This document shows, in pieces, positions 23,486-30,003 of a stretch of 30,003 nt of DNA. A model generated the notes under the pieces. The model saw only the letters and a list, made by a program, of their open reading frames with translations. It did not search any database and had not been told where the DNA came from. This DNA comes from DASZMJ01 sp035551935. GTDB taxonomy: Bacteria > Planctomycetota > Planctomycetia > Isosphaerales > Isosphaeraceae. Position numbers and translations under genes: made by a program. Where the stretch lies: the NCBI GenBank assembly GCA_035551935.1, contig DASZMJ010000109.1:1-30003 (forward strand), read 5' to 3'. How positions within the stretch are numbered: position 1 is the first letter of the stretch; each line of letters starts with the position of its first letter.

Positions 23486-24718
23486 ATGAAGACCCTGAAG
23501 CCGGTGCAGGTCCCCGAGGCGCGCGAGATCGCGCGCGTCTCGTACGCGCAGAACATGGAGGACATCCTCCTCGACCGCGTCTTCCGCGGCCGGACCGGGA
23601 CCTACATGGACATCGGCGCGAATCACCCGTTCCTGGAGAGCAACACCTATTTCTTCTACCTGCGCGGCTGGCGCGGGGTGAACGTCGAGCCGATCCCGGC
23701 GCAGCACGCGCTGTTCGACGAGCACCGGCCCGGCGACCTGAACCTCAACGTCGCCGCCTCCGACGCCGACGGCGAGCTGACCTTCTTCGAGATCGCCGAC
23801 GCCGACGGCCTGACCGGCCACTCGACCTTCTCGGCCGAGGTCGCCGGCCGCCACCGCGCCCTCGGCTTCGCGGTGGCCGAGTACCCCGTGCCGGTCCGGA
23901 CCGTCGCGGCGCTGGTCGCCGAGCACGCGATCGAGCCGCCCGACTTCCTCTCGATCGACGTCGAATGCCACGAGGAGGCGGTCCTCCGCGGCATCCCCTG
24001 GGACTCGTGGCGGCCGGGCGTCCTGGTCGTCGAGTCGCTGCTGCCGCTGTCGCACGCGGCCAGCCACGCCGCGTGGGAGCCGGACGTGCTCGGCCACGGC
24101 TACCGCTTCGCGGCCACCAACGGCGTCAACCGCTTCTTCCTCCGCGACGACCTGGCCGACCGCCTCGACCGCCTCGCCACCCCGGTCAACGTCCTCGACC
24201 ACTTCGAGGCCGCCCGGGTCGTCGACCTCCGCCGCCAGGTCGACCAGCTCGGCTGCGACGTCCAGTATCTCAAGCAAGAATATGAAAAGCTCTCGACCGA
24301 TCGCGAGTGGGACCGCGCCAACTTCGAGCGGATCCGCGCCGGCTGGGACTGGGGCCGGTCGCAGGCCGAGGAGGCGAAGGCCGCCTGGGCCCGCCAGTGC
24401 GACGAGTTCGAGCGGCACCGCGCCAACTTCGAGCGGGCGCTCGAGGACCACCGCCGCGAGCGGTCGTATTTCGAGGCCCAGCAGGCCGCGCACCACCAGG
24501 CGCGGTCCGAGCTGGCGGCGCGGGTCGCCGGGCTCGAGGCCGCGCTCGACGAGGCCCGCCGGCATTGCATCGAGGTCGACCTCGAGCGCGCCCACAACGC
24601 GCGGGTCCTGGCCGAGACGCAGACGGAGCTGAGGCCGTACCGGCTGCTCGACCGCCTGGGCGTCGTCCGCGCCGGCTACGCCGCGGCGCGGCGGGTCCGG
24701 CGCCGGCTCGTGTCGTGA
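23486..24718 (+). CDS. FkbM-family methyltransferase fused to a long coiled coil
   Basis: Residues 1-235 are an FkbM-type SAM methyltransferase: SYAQNMEDILLDRVF, motif I YMDIGANHP (40-48), GVNVEPIP (64-71) and LSIDVECHE (155-163). Residues about 245-382 are almost entirely charged helix with heptad character, including a repeated RANFER element (277-282 and 312-317). The last 25 residues are basic and amphipathic (GYAAARRVRRRLVS), as expected for a membrane-touching tail. FkbM enzymes O-methylate sugars or lipids. A methyltransferase on a coiled-coil stalk beside multi-domain GT4 enzymes and an ABC exporter is reminiscent of the WbdD chain terminator, although no kinase domain is present. Confidence 0.85.
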   Translation: MKTLKPVQVPEAREIARVSYAQNMEDILLDRVFRGRTGTYMDIGANHPFLESNTYFFYLRGWRGVNVEPIPAQHALFDEHRPGDLNLNVAASDADGELTFFEIADADGLTGHSTFSAEVAGRHRALGFAVAEYPVPVRTVAALVAEHAIEPPDFLSIDVECHEEAVLRGIPWDSWRPGVLVVESLLPLSHAASHAAWEPDVLGHGYRFAATNGVNRFFLRDDLADRLDRLATPVNVLDHFEAARVVDLRRQVDQLGCDVQYLKQEYEKLSTDREWDRANFERIRAGWDWGRSQAEEAKAAWARQCDEFERHRANFERALEDHRRERSYFEAQQAAHHQARSELAARVAGLEAALDEARRHCIEVDLERAHNARVLAETQTELRPYRLLDRLGVVRAGYAAARRVRRRLVS

Positions 24719-24742
24719 CCGGACGCAATTGGGGGTTCGCCG

Positions 24743-26686
24743 ATGCACGTCGCCGCCCTGATGATCCTCGCCGCCCTCGCCGTCGGCGGCTCGGAGATCA
24801 CCGTCCAGCCCGGGCGCGGTGACCGCTCGTACGCCGCGACCCAGCCGAGCCTCGCCGCGCTCGATCGGCCGGGTCAGCGGACCGTCGAGGTCCTCCGCCG
24901 CTACGACCTCGAGCGCCAGTTCCGCCGCAACCCCGAGGCCGCCCTGACGGTCCTCGAGCGCAACGCCCGCGCCGCCCCCGACCCGGACCTGGTGTACGCG
25001 CTGGCCGAGCTGTCGTGGCTCGAAGGCCGGCGGCTCGACCGTCGGCGACGCCCCGAGGCGCTCGACCGCTACCTCGACGCGGTCGCCTACGCCTTCGACT
25101 TCCTGCTCGACCCCGACCCGGCGCTCGTCGCCGGCCGGCAGGGGTCCGACGCGCGGTACCGGATGGCCTGCAACCTCTACAACGGCGCCCTCGACCGCCT
25201 ACTCCGCGCCGCCTTGGCCGAGTCGGGCGGCAAGCTCGGGCCCGACGGCGCGGCCCGCGTGAAGGTCCACGGCCGCGAGCACCTGCTGCGCGTGGACCTG
25301 TCGCACTCCCCCTGGCGACCCGGCGAGGTCGAGCGGCTGATCCCCGCCTCCGACTTCGAGGTCACGGGCCTCGACTCGACCAGCCGCCAGGACGGCCTCG
25401 GCGTCCCCCTCGTCGGCATCCGCCGCGCCGGCGAGCACCCCAAGGGGGCCGAGCGGTTCTTCCCCGCCGAGACCGCCTTCCCGCTCACCGCCTTCCTCAG
25501 CCCCGTCTCCAAGCTCCGCGACCCCGGCCGCGACGTCGACGCCCCGCGCCCCTGCACCCTCAACCTCGTCGACCCCATCGTCTTCCCCTACGTCGAGCGC
25601 GGCGCCGGCACCCTGCCGCTGGAGTCGGACCTGACGACCCCGCTGGCGTACATGTGGTCGCGCACCGACCTGAACCGCTATCGCTGGAAGGGCCTGCTCC
25701 GCCCCGGCGAGGCCGCCGACCGCGCCGGCCTGATGCTCCTGCGGCCCTACAACCCGAACAAGATCCCCGTCGTCATGGTCCACGGCCTGATGTCGAGCCC
25801 GCTGGCCTGGATCCCGATGTTGAATGAACTGCTGCGCGACCCCCAGATCCACGCCCGCTACCAGTTCCTCCTGTTCCTCTACCCGACCGGCGTGCCGGTG
25901 CCGATCGCGGCGTCGATGCTCCGCGACGCCCTCAACGACGCCGCGCGCACGTTCGACCCGCCGAGCGACCGGCACCCCGCGTTCTCGGAGATGGTCCTGC
26001 TCGGGCACAGCATGGGGGGCCTCCTGAGCCACGCGATGGCGCTCTCCAGCGGCAACAGGCTCTGGGAATTGAGCACCGACCGGCCGTTCGACGAGATCGT
26101 CGGCCCGAAACCCGTGCTCGACGAGTTGCGCCATTACACGTTCTTCGAGCCCCTGCCGTTCGTGCGCCGGGTCGTCTTCCTGGCGACGCCGCACCGCGGC
26201 TCGGAGTACAGCCGGCGGGCGGTCGGCCGCCTGGGGGCGTCCTTGATCTCGGAGCCGGACCACTACCACGACCTGCTCGCGCGGCTGATCAAGGACAACC
26301 CCGAAGCCTTCGACCGCCGGCAGTTCCGGCACCTGCCGACCTCGATCGAGACGCTCGAGCCGATCACGCCGGGCCGGCCGTCGGTCCTGTCGGCGTTGCT
26401 CGAGATGAAGGCGAGCCGCGACGTCACCTTCCACTCGATCATCGGCACCTCGCGCCCCGGCCCGGTCGTCGCGTCGAGCGACACGGTCGTCCCCTACGCC
26501 AGCTCGCACCTCGACGTCGTCGCCGACCCCGCCGCGCGGCCCCCCTTCGGCACCGTCGTCGCCTCGGAGCGCCTCGTCCGCTCCGACCACGGCGTCCAGC
26601 GCGATCGCGAGGCGATCCGCGAGGTGCGTCGTATCCTCCTGGAACAACTGGTCGCGGCGAAGGGGAGGGAATCGATCCGCCGATGA
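24743..26686 (+). CDS. Exported alpha/beta hydrolase (PGAP1/lipase-like)
   Basis: The 647-residue protein begins with a hydrophobic leader (MHVAALMILAALAVGGSEI). A helical region (about 35-160) and a beta-rich region (170-330) precede the hydrolase domain (about 335-640). The oxyanion loop is VMVHGLMSSPLAW (344-356), the nucleophile elbow is GHSMGG with Ser423, the following strand is VVFLATPHRGSEYS, and likely acid and base residues are D580 (ASSDTVVPY) and H616 (SDHGVQ). Such enzymes cleave ester or acyl bonds in lipids. It follows the FkbM gene by 24 bases and may remodel a lipid anchor of the exported glycan. The stop codon lies inside a long palindrome. Confidence 0.85.
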   Translation: MHVAALMILAALAVGGSEITVQPGRGDRSYAATQPSLAALDRPGQRTVEVLRRYDLERQFRRNPEAALTVLERNARAAPDPDLVYALAELSWLEGRRLDRRRRPEALDRYLDAVAYAFDFLLDPDPALVAGRQGSDARYRMACNLYNGALDRLLRAALAESGGKLGPDGAARVKVHGREHLLRVDLSHSPWRPGEVERLIPASDFEVTGLDSTSRQDGLGVPLVGIRRAGEHPKGAERFFPAETAFPLTAFLSPVSKLRDPGRDVDAPRPCTLNLVDPIVFPYVERGAGTLPLESDLTTPLAYMWSRTDLNRYRWKGLLRPGEAADRAGLMLLRPYNPNKIPVVMVHGLMSSPLAWIPMLNELLRDPQIHARYQFLLFLYPTGVPVPIAASMLRDALNDAARTFDPPSDRHPAFSEMVLLGHSMGGLLSHAMALSSGNRLWELSTDRPFDEIVGPKPVLDELRHYTFFEPLPFVRRVVFLATPHRGSEYSRRAVGRLGASLISEPDHYHDLLARLIKDNPEAFDRRQFRHLPTSIETLEPITPGRPSVLSALLEMKASRDVTFHSIIGTSRPGPVVASSDTVVPYASSHLDVVADPAARPPFGTVVASERLVRSDHGVQRDREAIREVRRILLEQLVAAKGRESIRR

Positions 26687-26772
26687 CGCAGATGAAGATG
26701 GATGAAGAAAGCCAGGCTATTTTAATTCTTTATTATTCTTCATCTGCGTCATCTGCGGTTGGATTCCCTCCC
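26663..26772. repeat. Imperfect 35-bp inverted repeat with an AT-rich core
   Basis: Arms 26663-26697 and 26738-26772 match at 32 of 35 positions by my count and include GATGACGCAGATGAAG / CTTCATCTGCGTCATC. The 40-base centre is AT-rich (26716-26737 is almost all A/T), in sharp contrast with the flanking genes. The left arm contains the stop codon of the hydrolase gene. The gap ends 59 bases before the MmgE/PrpD start. It could be a terminator or a mobile palindromic repeat. The core may also provide an AT-rich promoter for the next gene. Confidence 0.8.
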
Positions 26773-26831
26773 CCGCCGCGGTTCGGGTATCATCGCCGCC
26801 GAGACCGCACCCCGATGGACGAGGCCCCGCG

Positions 26832-28187
26832 ATGCCCGAGACACTGGCCGATCGGTTCGTGGAATTCGCGCTGTCGACCCGGTTCGAGGCCTTGCCGGCG
26901 GGGGTCGTGGCCGAGGCGAAGCGGAGGCTGATCGACGCCCTGGGATGTGCCGCCGGGGCGCTCGGCGAGCCGGCGCCGACGATCGCGCGGCAGGTCGCGG
27001 CGGCGGTCCACTCCGAGCCGGGCGCGGCCCTGATCGGCGGGGGACGGTCGGCGCCGGACTGGGCGGCGTTCGCGAATGGCGTGCATATCCGCTACCTCGA
27101 TTGCAACGACACGTATCTTTCTCTGGAACCCGCCCACCCGAGCGACAACTGGGCGGCGATCCTGGCCGCGGGCGAGCACGTCGGGGCCGTCGGGAAGGCG
27201 TGGATCGCGGCGGCGGCGGTCGCGTATGAAGTGCAGTGCCGGCTCTGCGACGCGGCGAGCATCCGCGCGCGGGGCTGGGACCACGTGACTTATGGCTGCC
27301 TCTCGTCCTGCCTCGCCGCCTCGAAATTGCTGGGCCTGTCGCATGCGCAGGCCGTCCACGCGCTCGGCATCGCGGGGACGACCGGCACGGCCCTCCGGCT
27401 GACGCGGGCCGGCGAGCTGTCGATGTGGAAAGGCGCCGCGTTCGCCCACGCGGCGCGCAACGGCGTCTTCGCGGCCTTGCTCGCCCGCGCGGGCATGACC
27501 GGCCCGGCCCCCCTGTTCGAGGGGGACATGGGCTTTTGTCAACAAGTTTCCGGCCCTTTATCGATCCCGACCCTCGGCGGCCCGAAGGCCGAGGACTGGA
27601 TGTTGCCGAAGACCTCCATCAAGTTCGTCCCCGCCGAGTATCACAGCCAGTCGGCCATCGCCGCCGCCTTCGAGCTGCGCCCGAAGATCGGCGACCCCCG
27701 GCGCATCGCCAGCATCGACATCGCCACCTTCCGCACCGCCGTCGAGATCATCGGCCAGGACCCCGAGAAGTGGCGACCTCGGACCCGCGAGACAGCCGAC
27801 CACAGCCTCCCCTATTGCACCGCCGTCGCGCTCGTCGACGGCGAGGTCTCCGCCGCCCAGTTCACGCCCGAGCGATTGGCCGACCCCGCTCTGCTCGACC
27901 TCGTGTCGCGTACGACCGTCACCGAGGACCCCGACCTCACCGCCGGCTATCCCGCCGGCATCCCGAACCGCGTCACCGTCACGCTCGACGACGGCACGAC
28001 CCTCCAATCCCGCGTCGACTTCCCCCCCGGCCACGACAAGAACCCGCTGACCGACGCCCAGCTCCGCGCCAAGTTCCTCTCCCTCTCCATCCCCGCGATC
28101 GGCCGCGAGCGGGCCGAGGCGCTCTGGGACCGGGTCACGCGGCTTGAGGCCGATGCCGGGCCACACGAAATCCTCTCGCTCTTGTGA
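26832..28187 (+). CDS. MmgE/PrpD family protein (2-methylcitrate dehydratase-like)
   Basis: The 451-residue protein aligns in layout with MmgE/PrpD enzymes: LADRFVEFALSTRFEALP at the start, RRLIDALGCAAGAL, ANGVHIRYLDCNDTYL, HPSDNWAAILAAGEHVG, ALGIAGTTGTALR, and WMLPKTSIKFVPAEYHSQSA in the second domain. Family members dehydrate 2-methylcitrate or act on related dicarboxylic acids such as itaconate. The residues shared by PrpD and cis-aconitate decarboxylase do not let me decide the substrate. No other methylcitrate-cycle gene is nearby. Two short patches (TYLSLEP and FCQQVSGPLSIP) use AT-ending codons unlike the rest. A degenerate copy of its 3' end lies at 29247-29351. Confidence 0.9.
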   Translation: MPETLADRFVEFALSTRFEALPAGVVAEAKRRLIDALGCAAGALGEPAPTIARQVAAAVHSEPGAALIGGGRSAPDWAAFANGVHIRYLDCNDTYLSLEPAHPSDNWAAILAAGEHVGAVGKAWIAAAAVAYEVQCRLCDAASIRARGWDHVTYGCLSSCLAASKLLGLSHAQAVHALGIAGTTGTALRLTRAGELSMWKGAAFAHAARNGVFAALLARAGMTGPAPLFEGDMGFCQQVSGPLSIPTLGGPKAEDWMLPKTSIKFVPAEYHSQSAIAAAFELRPKIGDPRRIASIDIATFRTAVEIIGQDPEKWRPRTRETADHSLPYCTAVALVDGEVSAAQFTPERLADPALLDLVSRTTVTEDPDLTAGYPAGIPNRVTVTLDDGTTLQSRVDFPPGHDKNPLTDAQLRAKFLSLSIPAIGRERAEALWDRVTRLEADAGPHEILSLL

Positions 28188-28239
28188 TGCATGCTCCAAG
28201 GGCCCCGACGACTGACCCTCGGCTGATCGGGACACGCTC

Positions 28240-29226
28240 GTGACCGAATCGCGGCCAGACCTGGAGAGTCGCTTCCTCGGTTGTCTCGTCGGCTGCGCCG
28301 TCGGGGATGCCCTCGGCGCCCCCTTCGAGGGGTATTGGGAGCACCAGTTGCCGAGGAAGCGGGCCCTTCTCGGCGGCTTCGCGGAGGTCGAAGGCTATCC
28401 CCGCAGGCAGTACACCGACGACACGCAACTGACGCTCGCCACCATCGAATCGATCGTCAGGCGGGGCAGGCTCGAGCCGGCCGACGTCGCGCGCTCCATC
28501 GCCTCCCTCTGGAAGACCCAGTCGGTCGTCGGGCCCGGTGGGGCCTGCACGTTCGCGGCCCACGCCTTCCTGAGGACTCGCGACTGGACGACCTGCGGCG
28601 CCCCGGTGGGCCAGGCCGGGAACGGGACGGCGATGCGGACGGGGGCCCTCGGGCTCTATTTCCTCCGCGATCCCGGGCGACTACCCGAGGCGGTGGCCGA
28701 CGTCTCCCGGATCACGCACCAGGACCCGCGGAGCGTGGCGGGCGGCGTCGCGGTCGCGAAGGCCGCCCAGTTGCTCGCGACCGTCGACGCGTTGGACGAG
28801 TCCCCGTTCTGCGGCTCGATCGCCGATGCGATCCGGCCCTACGAGGCGACGTTCGCGGGCCTGATCGAGGACCTGCCGTCACGCCTCCGGGAGGACAGGG
28901 AGACGGCCCTCCACGCGATCGCGTGGGCCGGCTCCGCGCGGCCGGAATTCTCCAGGCCGGTCATCACCCCGTTCGTGGTGCCCACGGTCCTGGCCGCGCT
29001 CTGGGCGGTCCTCCGCCATCCGTCGTCGTGGCCGGGGGCCGTCGCCGAGGCGATACACTTGGGGGGAGACGTCGATACACTCGGCGCGATCGTCGGGACA
29101 CTGATGGGAACTCGGCTCGGCATCGCCTCGATCCCGACCCATCTCGCCGAGGGGGTGTTGGGGTCCGACGCGATCCGGCGGTTGGCCCGGCAGTACTGCG
29201 TCGCGGTCGCTGCTCCAAAGTCCTAG
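28240..29226 (+). CDS. ADP-ribosylglycohydrolase family protein
   Basis: The 328-residue protein carries the two metal-binding motifs of the ADP-ribosyl-glycohydrolase (ARH/DraG) superfamily: YTDDTQLTLATIESI (TDDT at 59-62) and GGDVDTLGAIVGTLMG (GGDVDT at 275-280). It also has the family motif GNGTAMRTGALGLY (127-140) and the N-terminal GCLVGCAVGDALGAPFEG. It should remove ADP-ribose from a protein, nucleic acid or small molecule in the cytoplasm. The GTG at 28240 is used. There is no ADP-ribosyltransferase gene in the window. The gene is flanked on both sides by related MmgE/PrpD 3' sequence, which suggests that it entered this site by insertion or recombination. Confidence 0.92.
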   Translation: MTESRPDLESRFLGCLVGCAVGDALGAPFEGYWEHQLPRKRALLGGFAEVEGYPRRQYTDDTQLTLATIESIVRRGRLEPADVARSIASLWKTQSVVGPGGACTFAAHAFLRTRDWTTCGAPVGQAGNGTAMRTGALGLYFLRDPGRLPEAVADVSRITHQDPRSVAGGVAVAKAAQLLATVDALDESPFCGSIADAIRPYEATFAGLIEDLPSRLREDRETALHAIAWAGSARPEFSRPVITPFVVPTVLAALWAVLRHPSSWPGAVAEAIHLGGDVDTLGAIVGTLMGTRLGIASIPTHLAEGVLGSDAIRRLARQYCVAVAAPKS

Positions 29227-29246
29227 CGGGTACCGCGGCCGGCCTC

Positions 29247-29351
29247 GCCACACCCGGCCTCGGCCGCGAGCGGGCCGACGCCTTCCGGGACCGGACCACG
29301 CGGCCCGAAGCCCACCCGAGGCCGCAGGAAATGCTTGCCCTCTTATGCTGA
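29247..29351 (+). pseudogene. Remnant of a second MmgE/PrpD C-terminus
   Basis: In one frame this stretch reads PGLGRERADAFRDRT, then TRPEAHPRPQEMLALL, then a Cys and a stop codon. The intact MmgE/PrpD gene ends PAIGRERAEALWDRV, TRLEADAGPHEILSLL. By my count 18 of 31 aligned residues are identical, and the DNA match includes TCGGCCGCGAGCGGGCCGA. No start and no upstream PrpD sequence accompany it; instead the ADP-ribosylglycohydrolase gene ends just before. It is best read as the last ~35 codons of a lost tandem copy. Its end overlaps the proposed start of the next membrane-protein gene. Confidence 0.75.
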
Positions 29352-29797
29352 GAACCTGGGAAAAACTTTGTGTTTTCATCTCAAACCATCTTCCCAAGCT
29401 GACCCTGCGGCGCGCCCTCACCATCCCGATCGGCTACGCCCTCGTCTTCGGCCTGTTCCGGGCCGTGCACGGCCCGCCGACCCCCGATGTGGTCGTCTGC
29501 GGGCTGATCGGCGGGACCGGGCTGGCGGGCATCGTCCTCCTCGCCCGCACGCCCGGCCAGTGGCTCGGGGCGATCGCGGGGCTGATCGGCGGCGTGTTCG
29601 TCGGCCTCTTCTGTTTCTTGCTGTTCGCCGGGGGGAGTGTCGACGGTCTTTTCATGGCGATGCTGATCGGAGTCGCCGTCACCATCGCCGTCCGCCAGGC
29701 CGTCGACGGCCCGCGACCCCGCGCCCCGGAGACCGGCATGCCTCCTCCCGCGATTGAGGAGATCATCCGGGAGGACGAACACGACGTAGAGGAGTGA
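29345..29797 (+). CDS. Small multi-pass membrane protein
   Basis: This 150-residue protein is not one I recognise. It shows four hydrophobic segments (around IPIGYALVFGLF, VVVCGLIGGTGLAGIVLLA, WLGAIAGLIGGVFVGLFCFL and LFMAMLIGVAVTIAV) and an acidic C-terminus (EEIIREDEHDVEE). The only usable start is the ATG at 29345, which overlaps the PrpD remnant and lacks a good ribosome binding site. The first 20 codons are AT-rich and unlike the rest, so the N-terminus may have been altered when the surrounding sequence was rearranged. A strong palindrome follows 46 bases after the stop. Confidence 0.6.
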   Translation: MLRTWEKLCVFISNHLPKLTLRRALTIPIGYALVFGLFRAVHGPPTPDVVVCGLIGGTGLAGIVLLARTPGQWLGAIAGLIGGVFVGLFCFLLFAGGSVDGLFMAMLIGVAVTIAVRQAVDGPRPRAPETGMPPPAIEEIIREDEHDVEE

Positions 29798-29842
29798 CGG
29801 GATGAGACCGATTCGTTCGTCGTGGCCCGACGACTCGAAACC

Positions 29843-29926
29843 GGTCCGCGGTGGGTGGCACGCCCTGCAAGGGCGTGGCCGGGCCGCAAACCACGCCCTT
29901 GCTGGGCGTGCCACCCACCGCGGACC
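29843..29926. repeat. 36-bp inverted repeat downstream of the small membrane-protein gene
   Basis: Arms 29843-29878 and 29891-29926 are reverse complements with one mismatch in 36 positions, separated by 12 bases. Inside each arm a second small hairpin can form (CGCCC-TGCAA-GGGCG on the left). It lies 46 bases after a stop codon, a terminator-like position. The outer word GGTCCGCGG and the core GGTGGGTGGCACGCCC belong to a type of intergenic repeat that I associate with this group of planctomycetes. Confidence 0.85.
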
Positions 29927-29970
29927 ATCTTGGCGTGGTCATACGGAATCGCTCGGATCGCCTGCCTTTC

Positions 29971-30003
29971 GTAGGGTCCGCCGTGCGGACCGATCCCCTT
30001 TGG
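29971..30003. repeat. Partial copy of the TAGGGTCCGC repeat at the right edge
   Basis: GTAGGGTCCGC, then CGT, then GCGGACC reproduces the arm of the 319-384 repeat with its internal hairpin (GGTCCGC 29975-29981 and GCGGACC 29985-29991). The window ends before a second arm could appear, so whether the element is complete is unknown. Confidence 0.65.

Overview
The window is very GC-rich by eye, apart from scattered AT-rich patches, and densely packed with genes. The gene content (a DUF1080 secreted domain, MmgE/PrpD, many glycosyltransferases, ABC-2 polysaccharide export, a left-edge gene of the STGPxTPEGK type and abundant palindromic intergenic repeats) suggests a planctomycete, most likely of the Isosphaeraceae. 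This placement is inference from gene content and composition; there is no rRNA gene. I saw no tRNA, rRNA, CRISPR array or intact insertion sequence.

Left part (1-4246). A gene fragment runs off the left edge on the minus strand. A repeat-rich gap follows, then a Wzz-like chain-length protein (minus). Next come a plus-strand pair (a ribbon-helix-helix-like small protein and a coiled-coil membrane protein), and a minus-strand pair of a secreted DUF1080 protein and an aldo/keto reductase.

Minus-strand glycan operon (4247-12019). Reading right to left: GT2, a CDP-alcohol phosphatidyltransferase with an N-terminal extension, a second GT2, a SAM methyltransferase, a divergent NodB-type deacetylase, GT4, GT9 (heptosyltransferase-like) and a 54-residue membrane peptide. 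Several neighbours overlap or are separated by only a few bases, so this is probably one transcription unit that builds and modifies a surface glycan or glycolipid.

Plus-strand glycan region (12198-26686). A GT4 enzyme with a duplicated helical insertion is transcribed divergently from the minus operon. After a small convergent membrane protein come a ThDP enzyme with a twin-arginine leader, an ABC exporter pair (Wzm/Wzt type), two tandem paralogous proteins each carrying two GT4 modules, a small coiled-coil protein, an FkbM methyltransferase with a long coiled-coil tail, and an exported alpha/beta hydrolase. The set resembles ABC-transporter-dependent O-antigen systems in which multi-domain GT4 polymerases work with a methyltransferase/coiled-coil terminator. 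That comparison is inference.

Right part (26687-30003). A palindromic AT-rich repeat, an MmgE/PrpD gene, an ADP-ribosylglycohydrolase, a degenerate second copy of the MmgE/PrpD 3' end, a small membrane protein, and further palindromic repeats.

The most interesting observations are short islands of AT-ending codons inside otherwise GC-saturated genes, the FkbM/coiled-coil candidate chain terminator beside tandem double-GT4 proteins, the Tat-leader ThDP enzyme, the duplicated insertion in the GT4 at 12198, and the PrpD remnant flanking the ADP-ribosylglycohydrolase.
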